DNA of 64,000 nt from Planctomycetota bacterium (GTDB lineage: Bacteria; Planctomycetota; Phycisphaerae; Phycisphaerales; UBA1924), in the NCBI GenBank assembly GCA_018242605.1, contig JAFEBP010000001.1:198118-262117 (forward strand), in the 5' to 3' direction. Of this stretch, positions 26,658 through 35,900 are shown piece by piece. The notes beneath the pieces are model-generated. The model did not search any database and was not told the origin of the DNA. It saw only the letters and a list, made by a program, of their open reading frames with translations. Positions within the stretch are counted from its first letter, which is position 1. Every line of letters starts with the position of its first letter. Position numbers and translations under genes: made by a program.

Positions 26658-29000
26658 ATGTCCATTCGCGTTGTGGGAATTTCTTGTACTTTTGGCGTCG
26701 TTGGGTTGACGGGCCTGGCGTGTGGCCAGTTGGTCGACACCCGCATCCCGCTCAACTACAACTTTCACGGCATGGCGCATTCCGGTGCGGTGACGTTGAA
26801 CGCCGATGAGTGGACCACCGTTGCAAACAACTCCCTGGGCGACATTCCCAAGGGATATCGCTCGATCTCCGATCGCGGGCTGATCTTCGACCCCGCGAAC
26901 AACCATTCCCTCGCGTATTACAGCGAACAGAACATCGGGAACACCGGCATTTCGTACGCGTTCTTCGACACTCTTGGGTACGGCGGCACCACCGCCGCCG
27001 ATCCTGAACTCAACGCGTTGGATCTGGTGCACCTGGGGTCTCGCTGCACAGGCTTTGCGCCCGCGACCATCTGGGCGTATGAGGCTGCTGCGAACCCGGC
27101 GACGAACGTCGGGACGCCGCCCGGATGGAACGACTGCAACCACACCAACTCCGCACCGCAGACCACCACGTTCAGCCCGATCGCGATGGACGGGGGCACC
27201 GAAATCGGCGTGCTGTACCACGCGTCGAACGCGACCGCCGGCGGGCAGTTCGATGTGGTGCTGGGGTTCTCCGATCACGCGTCCATCACCGTGCGGCTCG
27301 TATCACCGGACTGGTACGGCATCCCCGCCAATCCCGCCGTGCTCGCCAACCAACCCGTCTCTTCACAGGGGAAGATCGGCCACACGGTGGGTGGAACGAC
27401 GTACCGATCGTTCCAAGGTGCGGACAACAACGACGCCCCGGTGATCAGGGCCTTCCTGACGAACGGAGGCGGACCCAACCTAAACGTGATGGAAGGCGTC
27501 ATTTCGGTGCCGCGGATCATCGCGGGGGTTGGGACTTTCCCCGCGACGCCGGACATCGTCGGAGCGCACTTGACCTCTCTGACGTTCCAGAACGCGACAT
27601 ACCCCGCGAGCGGCGGCCGTGCCTATGCCATATTCGCGGCGACCGTGCGGACCGGTCAGCCTCAAAGGGCCAACTGCGCGACCCCGCAAGCGGTGACGTC
27701 CGGGCAGACCATGACGGACAACATCCACACGTTCGGCGCCACACCCACCGCGTGCGGCGGAACAGACACCTCCGCGGTGTACTATCAATACACGGCAACC
27801 TCCACGGGCATGATCGAGGCCCGCACGTGCGGCGCACCGTTCGATACGACGATCGCGATCTACTCCACGTGCGGTGGGCAGGCGGTTGCATGCAACGATG
27901 ACGCGTGCGGCACGGCTTCCCGCGTGCAGTGGTCGGCCGAGGCCGGCGGATCGTACCTGATTCGTGTCGCCGGCAAGGCCGGAGCCACCGGCGCGTTTAC
28001 GTTGACGATTGACGATCCGCTCCCGACGTACGTGTCGGTGCCGCTGAACTATAACTGGAACGGCTTGGTCCACGGCGCTGCCGAGCAGGGCACTGCGAAC
28101 AAGGACAATCTTAACGGGTACCGCTCGATCGCTGACCGGGGCCTGAGGATGCTCAGTGGGGCCGCCAACGGGATCGATACCGCGCCGCTCGTCGACGCCG
28201 ACTTCATGCCGTTTGCGCTGGTCACGGAACCAGCCCGGTTGGATATCGTGCATTTGGGCGACCGCCGATTCGTCGCCAACGCGGCGCGGAACTGGGGCTC
28301 GGGAACCACGCAGGGTTTGCAGCCCAGTTGGCTCACCGAAAACGATCAGACCGTGCCGCAGGTCACCGATGTTTCGTCCCTGCACGCGGTGTTGACGGGC
28401 ACCTCCCGCCTGGGTGTCATTTACCAGGTCTCCGACTTCGGAGGTCGTTTCGATACCTTGCTGACGTTCACAGACGGTTCCTCGACAATCGTGACGATGC
28501 GAGCGCCGGATTGGTTCGGGAACGTCGTCCCCCCTGCGCCTGTCGCCGGCTCTGGCTTGCTGGCGCAGCGCCAGTTGGGCGTGTACGCCGCGACACAGAA
28601 CGCGGACGTCGCCGATACCACTACAAACAATCTCAACGTGGCGGAGGCGGTGATTTCGGTCGCGAGCCTTCGCGATGCCGGATTCGGTGACTTCACGGGC
28701 AAGGAGCTGCAGTCCATCACGTTCCAGAATCCCGTCACCAACGCCAACTACGCGAACTCCACACTCGCCAACGCGTCGGGTTACGCGATCCTCGCGGCGA
28801 CGCTGCGGGATGTCGTGACCGGCGCACCCTGCCCAGCGGACTTCAACCAGGATGGCGGCGTGGACGGAGCTGACGTTGAATCATTCTTCGCGGCTTGGGA
28901 GAACGCGGACCCATCAGCGGACGTCAACCAGGATGGCGGTATCGACGGCGCTGATGTCAGCACCTTCTTCCAGGCTTGGGAAGCCGGCGGCTGCGGCTGA
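26658..29000 (+). CDS. Secreted protein with two copies of an unknown domain, PPC-like domain between them, GC-type dockerin
   Basis: The 780-residue protein has a signal peptide (to about LACGQ, residue 23). The first domain starts IPLNYNFHGMAHSG and continues GYRSISDRGL; a second, shorter copy starts VPLNYNWNGLVHG and also has GYRSIADRGL. Between them is a PPC-type domain (CATPQAVTSG ... FDTTIAIYSTCGGQAVACND). The repeated domain is not one I recognise; both copies share an internal D(I/L)VHLG(S/D)R stretch. Two EF-hand-like repeats end WEAGGCG, one residue beyond the usual Cys. GGAG lies 7 bp before the ATG. Secretion is well supported; function is unknown. Confidence 0.8.
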   Translation: MSIRVVGISCTFGVVGLTGLACGQLVDTRIPLNYNFHGMAHSGAVTLNADEWTTVANNSLGDIPKGYRSISDRGLIFDPANNHSLAYYSEQNIGNTGISYAFFDTLGYGGTTAADPELNALDLVHLGSRCTGFAPATIWAYEAAANPATNVGTPPGWNDCNHTNSAPQTTTFSPIAMDGGTEIGVLYHASNATAGGQFDVVLGFSDHASITVRLVSPDWYGIPANPAVLANQPVSSQGKIGHTVGGTTYRSFQGADNNDAPVIRAFLTNGGGPNLNVMEGVISVPRIIAGVGTFPATPDIVGAHLTSLTFQNATYPASGGRAYAIFAATVRTGQPQRANCATPQAVTSGQTMTDNIHTFGATPTACGGTDTSAVYYQYTATSTGMIEARTCGAPFDTTIAIYSTCGGQAVACNDDACGTASRVQWSAEAGGSYLIRVAGKAGATGAFTLTIDDPLPTYVSVPLNYNWNGLVHGAAEQGTANKDNLNGYRSIADRGLRMLSGAANGIDTAPLVDADFMPFALVTEPARLDIVHLGDRRFVANAARNWGSGTTQGLQPSWLTENDQTVPQVTDVSSLHAVLTGTSRLGVIYQVSDFGGRFDTLLTFTDGSSTIVTMRAPDWFGNVVPPAPVAGSGLLAQRQLGVYAATQNADVADTTTNNLNVAEAVISVASLRDAGFGDFTGKELQSITFQNPVTNANYANSTLANASGYAILAATLRDVVTGAPCPADFNQDGGVDGADVESFFAAWENADPSADVNQDGGIDGADVSTFFQAWEAGGCG

Positions 29001-29380
29001 GCCGCGGAAAAACCCGGCGTTCGCCGCTGGTAGCATGCGCTTTGTCAAATGCCTCTTCCCCGCTGCCCGACCGACGGCAGCGGGGAGGTTCTGCTTTTGG
29101 AGTATGCGTCCTGGTGGTGCCGCCACGACTTCCTTCGTCAATGGCCGGGCGACAACCGGCTTATCGGCCGATCCAAATGCGGGCGGAACGGACTCCGTCT
29201 GGATGTCCGCGGTCTTTTCAAGGGTCGACAGGCCGGTTGTTGTTGAAGTGGGTGCGGGATGAAGGAATGATCGCGGGCAGCCGCGGGCCGTTCGGGCGGG
29301 GTTTCCGGCGAGCGAAACACCATCGCGGGAGTGCCGCGTTGCGCCGAGGGACGGGGCAGGTCAGATCACAGGAGAGACAG
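29001..29380. other. Intergenic region after terminator
   Basis: After the terminator at 29055-29098 the rest of this 380-bp stretch shows no supported gene. Long in-frame extensions of the next gene enter it, but they have no start signal and no signal-peptide character. No clear promoter was found. Confidence 0.4.
29055..29098 (+). terminator. Rho-independent terminator
   Basis: Stem TCCCCGCTGCC (29057-29067) pairs with GGCAGCGGGGA (29076-29086) around an 8-nt loop, and TTCTGCTTTT follows. It sits 55 bp after the stop of the gene ending at 29000. Confidence 0.7.
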
Positions 29381-30466
29381 ATGTTGAGCGGCAATCAACT
29401 TCGGCGGTCGATCATCACACCGTCGCGCCGAGCAATCGGCGTCGCGTCAGCGAGTGTGATGACTCTCGGTGCGATAGCAAATGCGCAGGTCTTCACCGAT
29501 CCCGCGGCGTACCGGAACGCGGCGGGGCAACCCGATCGCCTGGTCACGGTCGATGATCTTGCGCACAACACGACGCTGACGTCGCAGTACGCGGGTGTGA
29601 ACTTTGGAGGAACCGTGCGGACTTGGGACGCCGTCAGTTTCGGCGGCGGCGGCACGGCGGTCAGCCCGCGCAATGTGCTCTTCAACTTCGGAACCGCGCC
29701 GATGCGATGGACGTTTTCTCCGCCGGCCCGCGCTCTGGGTGTGTACAACCCGAGCATCTTCGATCGGATCAGGCTGCGCCTGCTGCGGGCCGACAACTCG
29801 GAGATCACGGCGATTGATATGGCTACCGGCGTCGTCACATTCGCCGGGTACATCGCGGGCGAGGACATCGTCTCGGTCGAGGCGGCCGGGATCGCCGGGT
29901 TCAGCAACTTCACGATCTTTCTGGACAACCTCGAGTGGAACACGGGATGCCCGCGGATACGAAGCCAGCCCGCGTCGCAGAGCGTGTGCGCGGCCGACGG
30001 GGCACAGTTCAACGTCGGTGTGTCGGGAGCGATGCCCTTCGGCTTCCAATGGCAGATGGAGGACGCCGCCGCGGCGGGCGGTTGGCGATCCATTGGGCCC
30101 GGGCCGCTGCTTTGCCAGGGATTGCACATCGGCGATCTCGACGTCATTGGGCAGGGCACTCTCGCCTTCACTGCGGGTCCGGACCTCCGCGGGGCTCCGC
30201 CGCAGTGCGGCCGACCGCGGTTCAGGTGCGTGGTCTCGAACAACTGCGGCGCCGTGACGAGCAACCCTGTCACGCTGCTCGTTTGCGCGTGCCTGGAGTG
30301 TCCCGCCGATTTCAATCAGGACGGCGGCATCGATGGAGCGGACGTCGACTGGTTCTTCGGTGCCTGGGAGTCCGGTGCGTGCGACGCGGACGTCAATGCG
30401 GATGGGGGCGTGGACGGGGCCGATGTGGATACCTTCTTCATGGCATGGGAGGCCGGTGGCTGTTGA
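29381..30466 (+). CDS. Secreted protein, unknown N-terminal domain + Ig-like domain + GC-type dockerin
   Basis: The 361-residue protein has a twin-Arg-free signal peptide ending near AIANAQ (residue 36). Residues about 37-190 form an all-beta domain ending in DNLEWNTGC that resembles exported 'VFDN/LDNL' sandwich domains but has no firm family. An Ig-like domain follows (SVCAADGAQFNVGVSG ... FRCVVSNNCGAVTSNP), then CxxC and two EF-hand-like repeats ending WEAGGC. GGAGAG lies 4 bp before the ATG at 29381. The same three-part layout is seen in the next two genes and in the gene at 52351. Confidence 0.78.
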   Translation: MLSGNQLRRSIITPSRRAIGVASASVMTLGAIANAQVFTDPAAYRNAAGQPDRLVTVDDLAHNTTLTSQYAGVNFGGTVRTWDAVSFGGGGTAVSPRNVLFNFGTAPMRWTFSPPARALGVYNPSIFDRIRLRLLRADNSEITAIDMATGVVTFAGYIAGEDIVSVEAAGIAGFSNFTIFLDNLEWNTGCPRIRSQPASQSVCAADGAQFNVGVSGAMPFGFQWQMEDAAAAGGWRSIGPGPLLCQGLHIGDLDVIGQGTLAFTAGPDLRGAPPQCGRPRFRCVVSNNCGAVTSNPVTLLVCACLECPADFNQDGGIDGADVDWFFGAWESGACDADVNADGGVDGADVDTFFMAWEAGGC

Positions 30467-30689
30467 TCGCGGCGAGTGGGTGATCCTGCAAAGACCTCCG
30501 GTTGGAGGACTCTCACGCGCCAGAGGCCGTGGCTCGGTCTTGCCGCGGGGGTGAGGACTAATTCCGGATATTCCCGTCCACACATGTACCAAAGGACGGC
30601 GGGATCGCCTCCTCTGGGGTGTGGACGGGAAATCCCGGCGGGTGTCGTGGATCTCCTTGTCGACAACAACTGGACAAGGACAGGCGACC

Positions 30690-31874
30690 ATGAGCACTAT
30701 GCTGACCCGGACGTCACTGTGTGTGTTTGGATGGACTGCTGCCGCGGTTTGGTCCGCGTGTGCCGCTACCGTTTCGTACGACGGTTTCAGCAACGGACCG
30801 CTGGCCGATCTGGATGGCTCCAACGGAGGTGTTGGTTGGACCTCTCCTTGGAGCAATGTGAACAGTTCGATGCTGACCCGCGTGGGTGGGGATGGACTCA
30901 CGTACCAAGGCTTGCGAACCAGCCGGGGGGCGGCTTCCACCGAGTCGGGGGGGAGTTACGACGCGGCGTCGTATCAACGTTCATTCGGCCCGGTCACCGG
31001 CGGCCAACTTTTTATTTCGTTTCTACTGCGTTCGGACATTGGAGCCGGCACGTACGGCGGAATTAGTCTCCTCGGCCCCTACTCACTCATCGGTATGCCG
31101 CTGACGTTCAACACGTATGGCATGCGGCTGGGTCACTATCTGTTTGTCGACACCGGGATTCCCGTTATCCAGGGGCAAACGGCGCTCCTTGTACTGGAAC
31201 TCGAAGTGGTAGGGGCCCAGACCGCGTACCGCATGTACGTGAACCCTGACCTGAGCCGCGGGAAGCCGACGACGCCGAACGCCCAGTATTCACTCGCGGG
31301 CAACGTGATGCCGCAGGCCCTCTCTCTGGTCAACGACGGCGGGTTCACGACCGACGAGATGCGGGTCGCAACAACATGGACGGAAGCCGTGCCGCCACCG
31401 TCTGGTTCGTGCTTCACCGTGCGGGCGCCGGTCGATGTGTCTTCCTGCATGGACGGCCAGGCGCAGTTCGCGGTGAGCGCGATCGGCAGTTCGGGACCGA
31501 TCGCATACCAATGGTACAAAGGTCCGACCTTGCTCTCGGACGGGCCCACCGGCTTTGGTTCAAGCATCGCGGGCTCGCAAACATCTTCCGTCACGATCCG
31601 GGGCCTCACGCCGGATGATGCAGGCTTCTACTACGCGGTCGTCACGGATCCGTGCGGTAGCGTTGTAAGCCAAAGCGCAACGCTCACGGTGAGCCGGTGC
31701 ACGGTCTGCATCGCCGATTTCAATCAGGATGGGGGAGTGGATGGGGCTGACGTGGAGGCATTCTTCGTCGCTTGGGAGGCCGCCGATGTGAGCGCGGATG
31801 TCAACCAGGATGGGGGTGTCGATGGTGGTGACGTCGCGACATTCTTCGTTGCCTGGCAGGCAGGAGGCTGTTGA
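30690..31874 (+). CDS. Secreted protein, concanavalin-like N-terminal domain + Ig-like domain + GC-type dockerin
   Basis: The 394-residue product has a signal peptide (cleavage near ACAA-TV, residue 26). Residues about 27-245 start YDGFSNGPLADLDGSNGGVGW, a common opening of exported beta-sandwich (LamG/concanavalin-like) domains in Planctomycetes and Verrucomicrobia. An Ig-like domain follows (SSCMDGQAQFAVSAIGS ... YAVVTDPCGSVVS), then CTVC and the EF-hand-like pair ending WQAGGC. AAGGA lies 9 bp before the ATG. No catalytic residues are recognised. Confidence 0.78.
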   Translation: MSTMLTRTSLCVFGWTAAAVWSACAATVSYDGFSNGPLADLDGSNGGVGWTSPWSNVNSSMLTRVGGDGLTYQGLRTSRGAASTESGGSYDAASYQRSFGPVTGGQLFISFLLRSDIGAGTYGGISLLGPYSLIGMPLTFNTYGMRLGHYLFVDTGIPVIQGQTALLVLELEVVGAQTAYRMYVNPDLSRGKPTTPNAQYSLAGNVMPQALSLVNDGGFTTDEMRVATTWTEAVPPPSGSCFTVRAPVDVSSCMDGQAQFAVSAIGSSGPIAYQWYKGPTLLSDGPTGFGSSIAGSQTSSVTIRGLTPDDAGFYYAVVTDPCGSVVSQSATLTVSRCTVCIADFNQDGGVDGADVEAFFVAWEAADVSADVNQDGGVDGGDVATFFVAWQAGGC

Positions 31875-32139
31875 GCGCATCTTTCCTGTCCGACCGGAGA
31901 GTCAACAACGACCCTTCGCCTCGCGGTGCCGCGTGAGCATCGTCCGCCGTTGGGGCGCTTTGGTACGCTGGGGATCGCACGCATGGGCTTCCGTATTACC
32001 GCCATGACCAATGGTCGTGCGAAATGCCGACCGCTAACTTCGACTTTGGGACGAGGTATGCGTTATGGGTCATTGGCCGCTGCTTCGAGCTGATCCGGCG
32101 TCGATACGATTCACCGGAGATGGGGGCGAGGAGAACGAC

Positions 32140-33180
32140 ATGTTGCGCAAATTCTTCGGGTTTGGACTGTTCGTCGCGGTGTTCATCGCGCCGAGCAACG
32201 CGCAGTTGTTTTCGTTTGATGCGAGCACTCAGGGGTGGCGCGTCTACGACATCCCGTATCTGGGCAATCACGCCGCGTCTCGGGCCCCCAATGGCGCGCT
32301 GCCCGCGTTGGATGGCACGGTGGGGCTGCCCGCGCCGAGCATTCGGGTGACGGATCAGGCCGGTGAAACATGGATCGGGCCGCCATCGAGCGTGTACGGC
32401 CCGCGTCCCGATTTGTACGGACAATCATTCACGTTCGACGTGCTCTACCGGTACACCGACAATGCGGTCTACGCCTCCGTCGGCATCGAATCCCCGACGA
32501 TGTCGCTCTGGGCCTCGGAGCCGCCGCCGGTGTTAAACGTTTGGTTGCGCCGGAGCTATGTGTTCGCGCCGGGCGTCTGGCACGTGACCACCGTGAACGG
32601 TGCGCTCGCAACGCCGGCAGAGATTCACTCAGTGCTGTCGGATCTCACCGGAGTGTACATCCACACCGAGTGGCGCACCGGCCCTGACGACACAAGCGTT
32701 GACAATATCGCCATCGGCAACGTGCACGCGACGTGTCCGACCGTGACGGTTCATCCTGAATCAACGGGCGCGTGCGCGGCGGCATCGGTGTCGTTCACAG
32801 TCGCGGCGGATGGCACGGGGCCTCTCGCGTACGCATGGCGGCACAACAGCGTGCCCATCGGTTCGGAGGCGAATCCGACCGCGGCGAGCCAGACGTTGGT
32901 TCTGAACGAACTCACCGCGGCCGATACCGGCGATTACGACTGCATCGTGAGCAACTCGTGCGGACCCGCCACGAGTAGGGCCGCGTCGCTGACGGTGTGC
33001 GCCTGTCTCGCGTGCTCCGCGGACTTCAATCAGGACGGGGGTGTCGACGGCACCGATGTGCAGGCGTTCTTTGCCGCGTGGGAAGTCGGGGGCTGCGACG
33101 GCGACGTCAACAGTGACGGCGGCGTGGATGGCGCGGATGTGGACACGTTCTTTGCCGCGTGGGAAGCGGGCGGCTGTTGA
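32140..33180 (+). CDS. Secreted laminin-B-like domain + Ig-like domain + GC-type dockerin protein
   Basis: The 346-residue protein has a signal peptide (cleavage near PSNA-QL, residue 22). Residues about 23-195 resemble the laminin B (domain IV) module: SFDASTQGW at the start, YGQSFTFDVLYRY, a W-containing middle and the closing DTSVDNIAIG. An Ig-like domain (ACAAASVSFTVAADG ... DYDCIVSNSCGPATSR), a CxxC linker and two EF-hand-like repeats ending WEAGGC follow. GAGGAGA precedes the ATG at 32140. Domain IV-type modules are usually structural or binding domains; ligand unknown. Confidence 0.78.
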   Translation: MLRKFFGFGLFVAVFIAPSNAQLFSFDASTQGWRVYDIPYLGNHAASRAPNGALPALDGTVGLPAPSIRVTDQAGETWIGPPSSVYGPRPDLYGQSFTFDVLYRYTDNAVYASVGIESPTMSLWASEPPPVLNVWLRRSYVFAPGVWHVTTVNGALATPAEIHSVLSDLTGVYIHTEWRTGPDDTSVDNIAIGNVHATCPTVTVHPESTGACAAASVSFTVAADGTGPLAYAWRHNSVPIGSEANPTAASQTLVLNELTAADTGDYDCIVSNSCGPATSRAASLTVCACLACSADFNQDGGVDGTDVQAFFAAWEVGGCDGDVNSDGGVDGADVDTFFAAWEAGGC

Positions 33181-33286
33181 GCGGTCTGGGCCCGGCGGCA
33201 GGTCGCCCGCCGGCGGATCGATACCCCAGTGTCATGCTCTTCCTCGGCGCATGCGACCTCGGTGAGGCGCTCACGTGACAGTTGAT

Positions 33287-33813
33287 GGCCGCGCACAAGG
33301 AAGACGACGAATCGGATCTGCGACCGCGAATCTCGCCCGACTGCTCCTGGCATCCGATCGCTCCAATGAAGCAATCTCACTGCCCCGGGGGCAGTCCCGC
33401 GGCCGAGACTCGTTTTACAATCGCGAGGTCTGCTCTGTTGGGCCTTGGTGATCTCCGGTGCTTCGGACGGGGCGGAGCGCGAGTACCGAGTGGCGATCAC
33501 ACGCGGACCCGAAGACGTTGCGGCCCGTGCCGGACTTGGCCACATGTTGTTAGAAGTTGGCCGGAATGCGTAAGCCATGGAAGTTCCGGCACCGGCCGCG
33601 GTGTCGGCTCCTCGCGATGTTGCGGTTCGGGCGAACTCCGCCGTGGCGCTGTTCCACCAGCCAGCTGTTGAGCGTTCGCTCGAGGAGTTATCCGACGCGG
33701 CCCGGGTGAGACCGGAAGCGGAACCCCAGTACCGCGCGATGGGCGAGGATCTGCTCTGCGTAGCTGGCAAGAGCAGTAATGCCGCCATTTGGACACCCAC
33801 GACGCGTCGGTGA
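33287..33813 (+). pseudogene. Decayed TPR-protein gene fragment
   Basis: Two forward frames together give TPR-like text. One frame from about 33326 reads ANLARLLLASDRSNEAISL. A different frame from about 33481 reads EYRVAITRGPEDVAARAGLG and then HMLLEVGRNA, is broken by TAA at 33571-33573, and resumes RDVAVRANSAVALFHQ and LEELSDAARVRPEAEPQYRA. At least one frameshift (between about 33385 and 33480) and one in-frame stop are needed. No start codon with a ribosome-binding site exists. The remnant fits O-GlcNAc-transferase-type or generic TPR proteins and suggests a lost gene. Confidence 0.45.
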
Positions 33814-33856
33814 TGATGCGAACGGAGACCAATTCGCCAAAAGTCTCAAGTTCCAG

Positions 33857-33885
33857 TTGACATTTACTCGCGTTGCTGATATATC
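33857..33885 (+). promoter_or_regulatory. Strong sigma70-type promoter for the dockerin cytochrome gene
   Basis: A perfect TTGACA (33857-33862) and TATATC (33880-33885) are spaced by 17 bp, in an AT-rich island 72 bp before the ATG at 33957. Confidence 0.65.
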
Positions 33886-33956
33886 TATCTACAGATACGG
33901 TTATCGTCAATAGTCTCGCGCGGCGGTCTTTGGCTCTCATTCAGGAGCGTGTGATC

Positions 33957-35789
33957 ATGCCACAGAGGAACAGCGGGAAGGCCGTTTGGCTGGCTTCATT
34001 GGCGGCGCTGACTGTGGGGGTGGTCGCTACCGCGGCGATCCTGAATCTGACTCTGAACGACTTCGAACTTACCGGCACCCAGGTGGGCATGGTGAGTCCT
34101 CTGAAGGTCACACACTCCCAGAACTGCCTGGTCTGTCACGCGGACTTCAGCGAGGAACTGACCGCACCGGGCGACACCTGGCGCGGCAGCCTGATGGCGC
34201 AGGCCGGGCGCGACCCGCTCTTCTTCGCTCAGATGACCCTGGCGAACCAGGACGTTTCGAACGCCGGTTATTTCTGCATGCGTTGCCACGTTCCGTTCAG
34301 TTTCATCACCGGCCACGCGCTGCAGACCGATGGAACCACGCTCGACGATCGTGACAAGGACGGCATCTCCTGCCACTTCTGCCACTCGATGCTGGACCCG
34401 ATTTACCGGCCCGGTGTCAGCCCCATCGAGGACGAGTCGATCCTCCAATCGTTGGGAGTCACGCCTCAGTATTACGGCAACTCGCAGTTCGTGCTTGATC
34501 CTTCGGGCGTGCGCCGAGGTCCGCGTGCTGACGCGGCGATCGCGCACACGGTGATCCAGTCCGACTTCCACGAGCGGGGCAACATGTGCGGCACATGCCA
34601 CGAGGTGGGCAATGTTGCGATCTCACGTCAACCCAACGGCACGTACCGCTACAACGCCATCGATACGCCCACCCCAAATGAGAATCCGCACACTCAGTTC
34701 CCGCTCGAACGCACCTTCAGCGAATGGAGCCTGAGTTCTTTCGCCAACGGCGGCGTTGACATGCACGGGAGATTCGGCGGCGGCGAGGAGGGTGGTGGGG
34801 TGGTCGAGAGTTGCCAGGATTGTCACATGCCCGAGACCACCGGGTACGCGGCATGGTCGGGGTTGCTGCGAGAAGACTTGGTCAAGCATGAGTTTGCGGG
34901 CGGCGCGGCCCACGCGCTCGATCTGATCGCCGCGTTCACGCAGGGAAATCCTGATGTAGATCAGGCTTCGATCATCCGCAGCCGGGCGGCGGCGGTCTCG
35001 ATGCTCGAGCGAGCGGCGTCGGTTGAACTGACTCAGGAGAACTGGGACCTGCGAGTCCGCGTGATCAACGAGAGCGGTCACAAACTCCCGACCGGCCACA
35101 TCGAAGGGCGGCGAGTCTGGGTGAATGTTCGCTTCCTGAACGCGGCGGGCTCCGTGGTGACAGAGTTTGGAGCATACGACAGCGCTCAGGCCGAACTCGA
35201 CACGGCCTCCACCAAGGTGTACGAGATGCACGTGGGACTGAGCGAAGACGCCGCGGCATTGACCGGGCTGCCCGCGGGCCCCACCTCCCGGATGACGCTC
35301 GCCGACACGATCGTGGAGGATAACCGGATCCCGCCGCGAGGATTCAACAACTCGGCGTACGAGGCGGCGGGGGCGCCCGCCGTGGCGTGCACCTATGCCG
35401 ACGGTCAATATTGGGACGACACCCTCTTCCCCGTGCCACCCGGAGCGGTCAGCGCCGAGGTGCGGCTCTTCTACCAGCAGACACCCAAGGAGTACATCGA
35501 GCATCTTCGCAACGCCAACGTGACAGATAACTGGGGTCGCCTGTTGTACTCACTGTGGGAACAGACTGGACGCGGCGAGCCCATTCTCATGCTCAATAGC
35601 GCGACGGCGGTGCTCGGCTATTGCCCCGCGGATTACGACCTGAGCGGCGGCGTTGACGGGACCGACGTTCAGGCGTTTTTTATGGACTGGGAGAACGGCG
35701 TCTACGCCGCGGATACGAATCAGGACGGCAGCGTTGATGGCACGGACGTTCAGGCGTTCTTCATGGCTTGGGAGGCTGGCGGATGTTGA
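33957..35789 (+). CDS. Five-haem c-type cytochrome with GC-type dockerin
   Basis: The 610-residue protein begins with a membrane/signal segment (about residues 8-31). It then has five CxxCH haem-binding motifs: CLVCH (57-61), CMRCH (107-111), CHFCH (139-143), CGTCH (211-215) and CQDCH (286-290). Residues about 300-540 are an all-beta region with GHKLPTGHIEGRRVWVNV, often found behind multihaem domains. Two EF-hand-like repeats (DYDLSGGVDGTDV, DTNQDGSVDGTDV) end WEAGGC. CAGGAG lies about 11 bp before the ATG. It is probably an extracytoplasmic electron carrier held at the same place as the other dockerin proteins. The redox partner is unknown, and a reductase role is possible. Confidence 0.88.
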   Translation: MPQRNSGKAVWLASLAALTVGVVATAAILNLTLNDFELTGTQVGMVSPLKVTHSQNCLVCHADFSEELTAPGDTWRGSLMAQAGRDPLFFAQMTLANQDVSNAGYFCMRCHVPFSFITGHALQTDGTTLDDRDKDGISCHFCHSMLDPIYRPGVSPIEDESILQSLGVTPQYYGNSQFVLDPSGVRRGPRADAAIAHTVIQSDFHERGNMCGTCHEVGNVAISRQPNGTYRYNAIDTPTPNENPHTQFPLERTFSEWSLSSFANGGVDMHGRFGGGEEGGGVVESCQDCHMPETTGYAAWSGLLREDLVKHEFAGGAAHALDLIAAFTQGNPDVDQASIIRSRAAAVSMLERAASVELTQENWDLRVRVINESGHKLPTGHIEGRRVWVNVRFLNAAGSVVTEFGAYDSAQAELDTASTKVYEMHVGLSEDAAALTGLPAGPTSRMTLADTIVEDNRIPPRGFNNSAYEAAGAPAVACTYADGQYWDDTLFPVPPGAVSAEVRLFYQQTPKEYIEHLRNANVTDNWGRLLYSLWEQTGRGEPILMLNSATAVLGYCPADYDLSGGVDGTDVQAFFMDWENGVYAADTNQDGSVDGTDVQAFFMAWEAGGC

Positions 35790-35867
35790 TGGTTCCACGC
35801 CAGGCCGTCGCGGAGGCGCTGTGGTGTGCGGCTATCCGGTGACGCTCTCGCGTGAAGATGGGTCCGT

Positions 35868-35900
35868 GCCGCGCCGCGACGTTCAGCACGCCGGCGCGGC
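35868..35900. terminator. Hairpin between convergent genes
   Basis: GCCGCGCCG (35868-35876) pairs perfectly with CGGCGCGGC (35892-35900) around a 15-nt loop, right next to the stop of the kinase gene. There is no T-tract, so intrinsic termination is uncertain. Its place between two converging genes fits a shared transcription barrier. Confidence 0.35.

Noticed and set aside
29447..30940. 497-codon open frame on the minus strand
   Set aside because: It lies opposite two convincing signal-peptide/Ig/dockerin genes and has shadow-like composition.
33030..33800. 256-codon minus-strand open frame
   Set aside because: Ala/Ser/Arg-rich without a domain; the opposite strand in the same place gives recognisable, though broken, TPR text.
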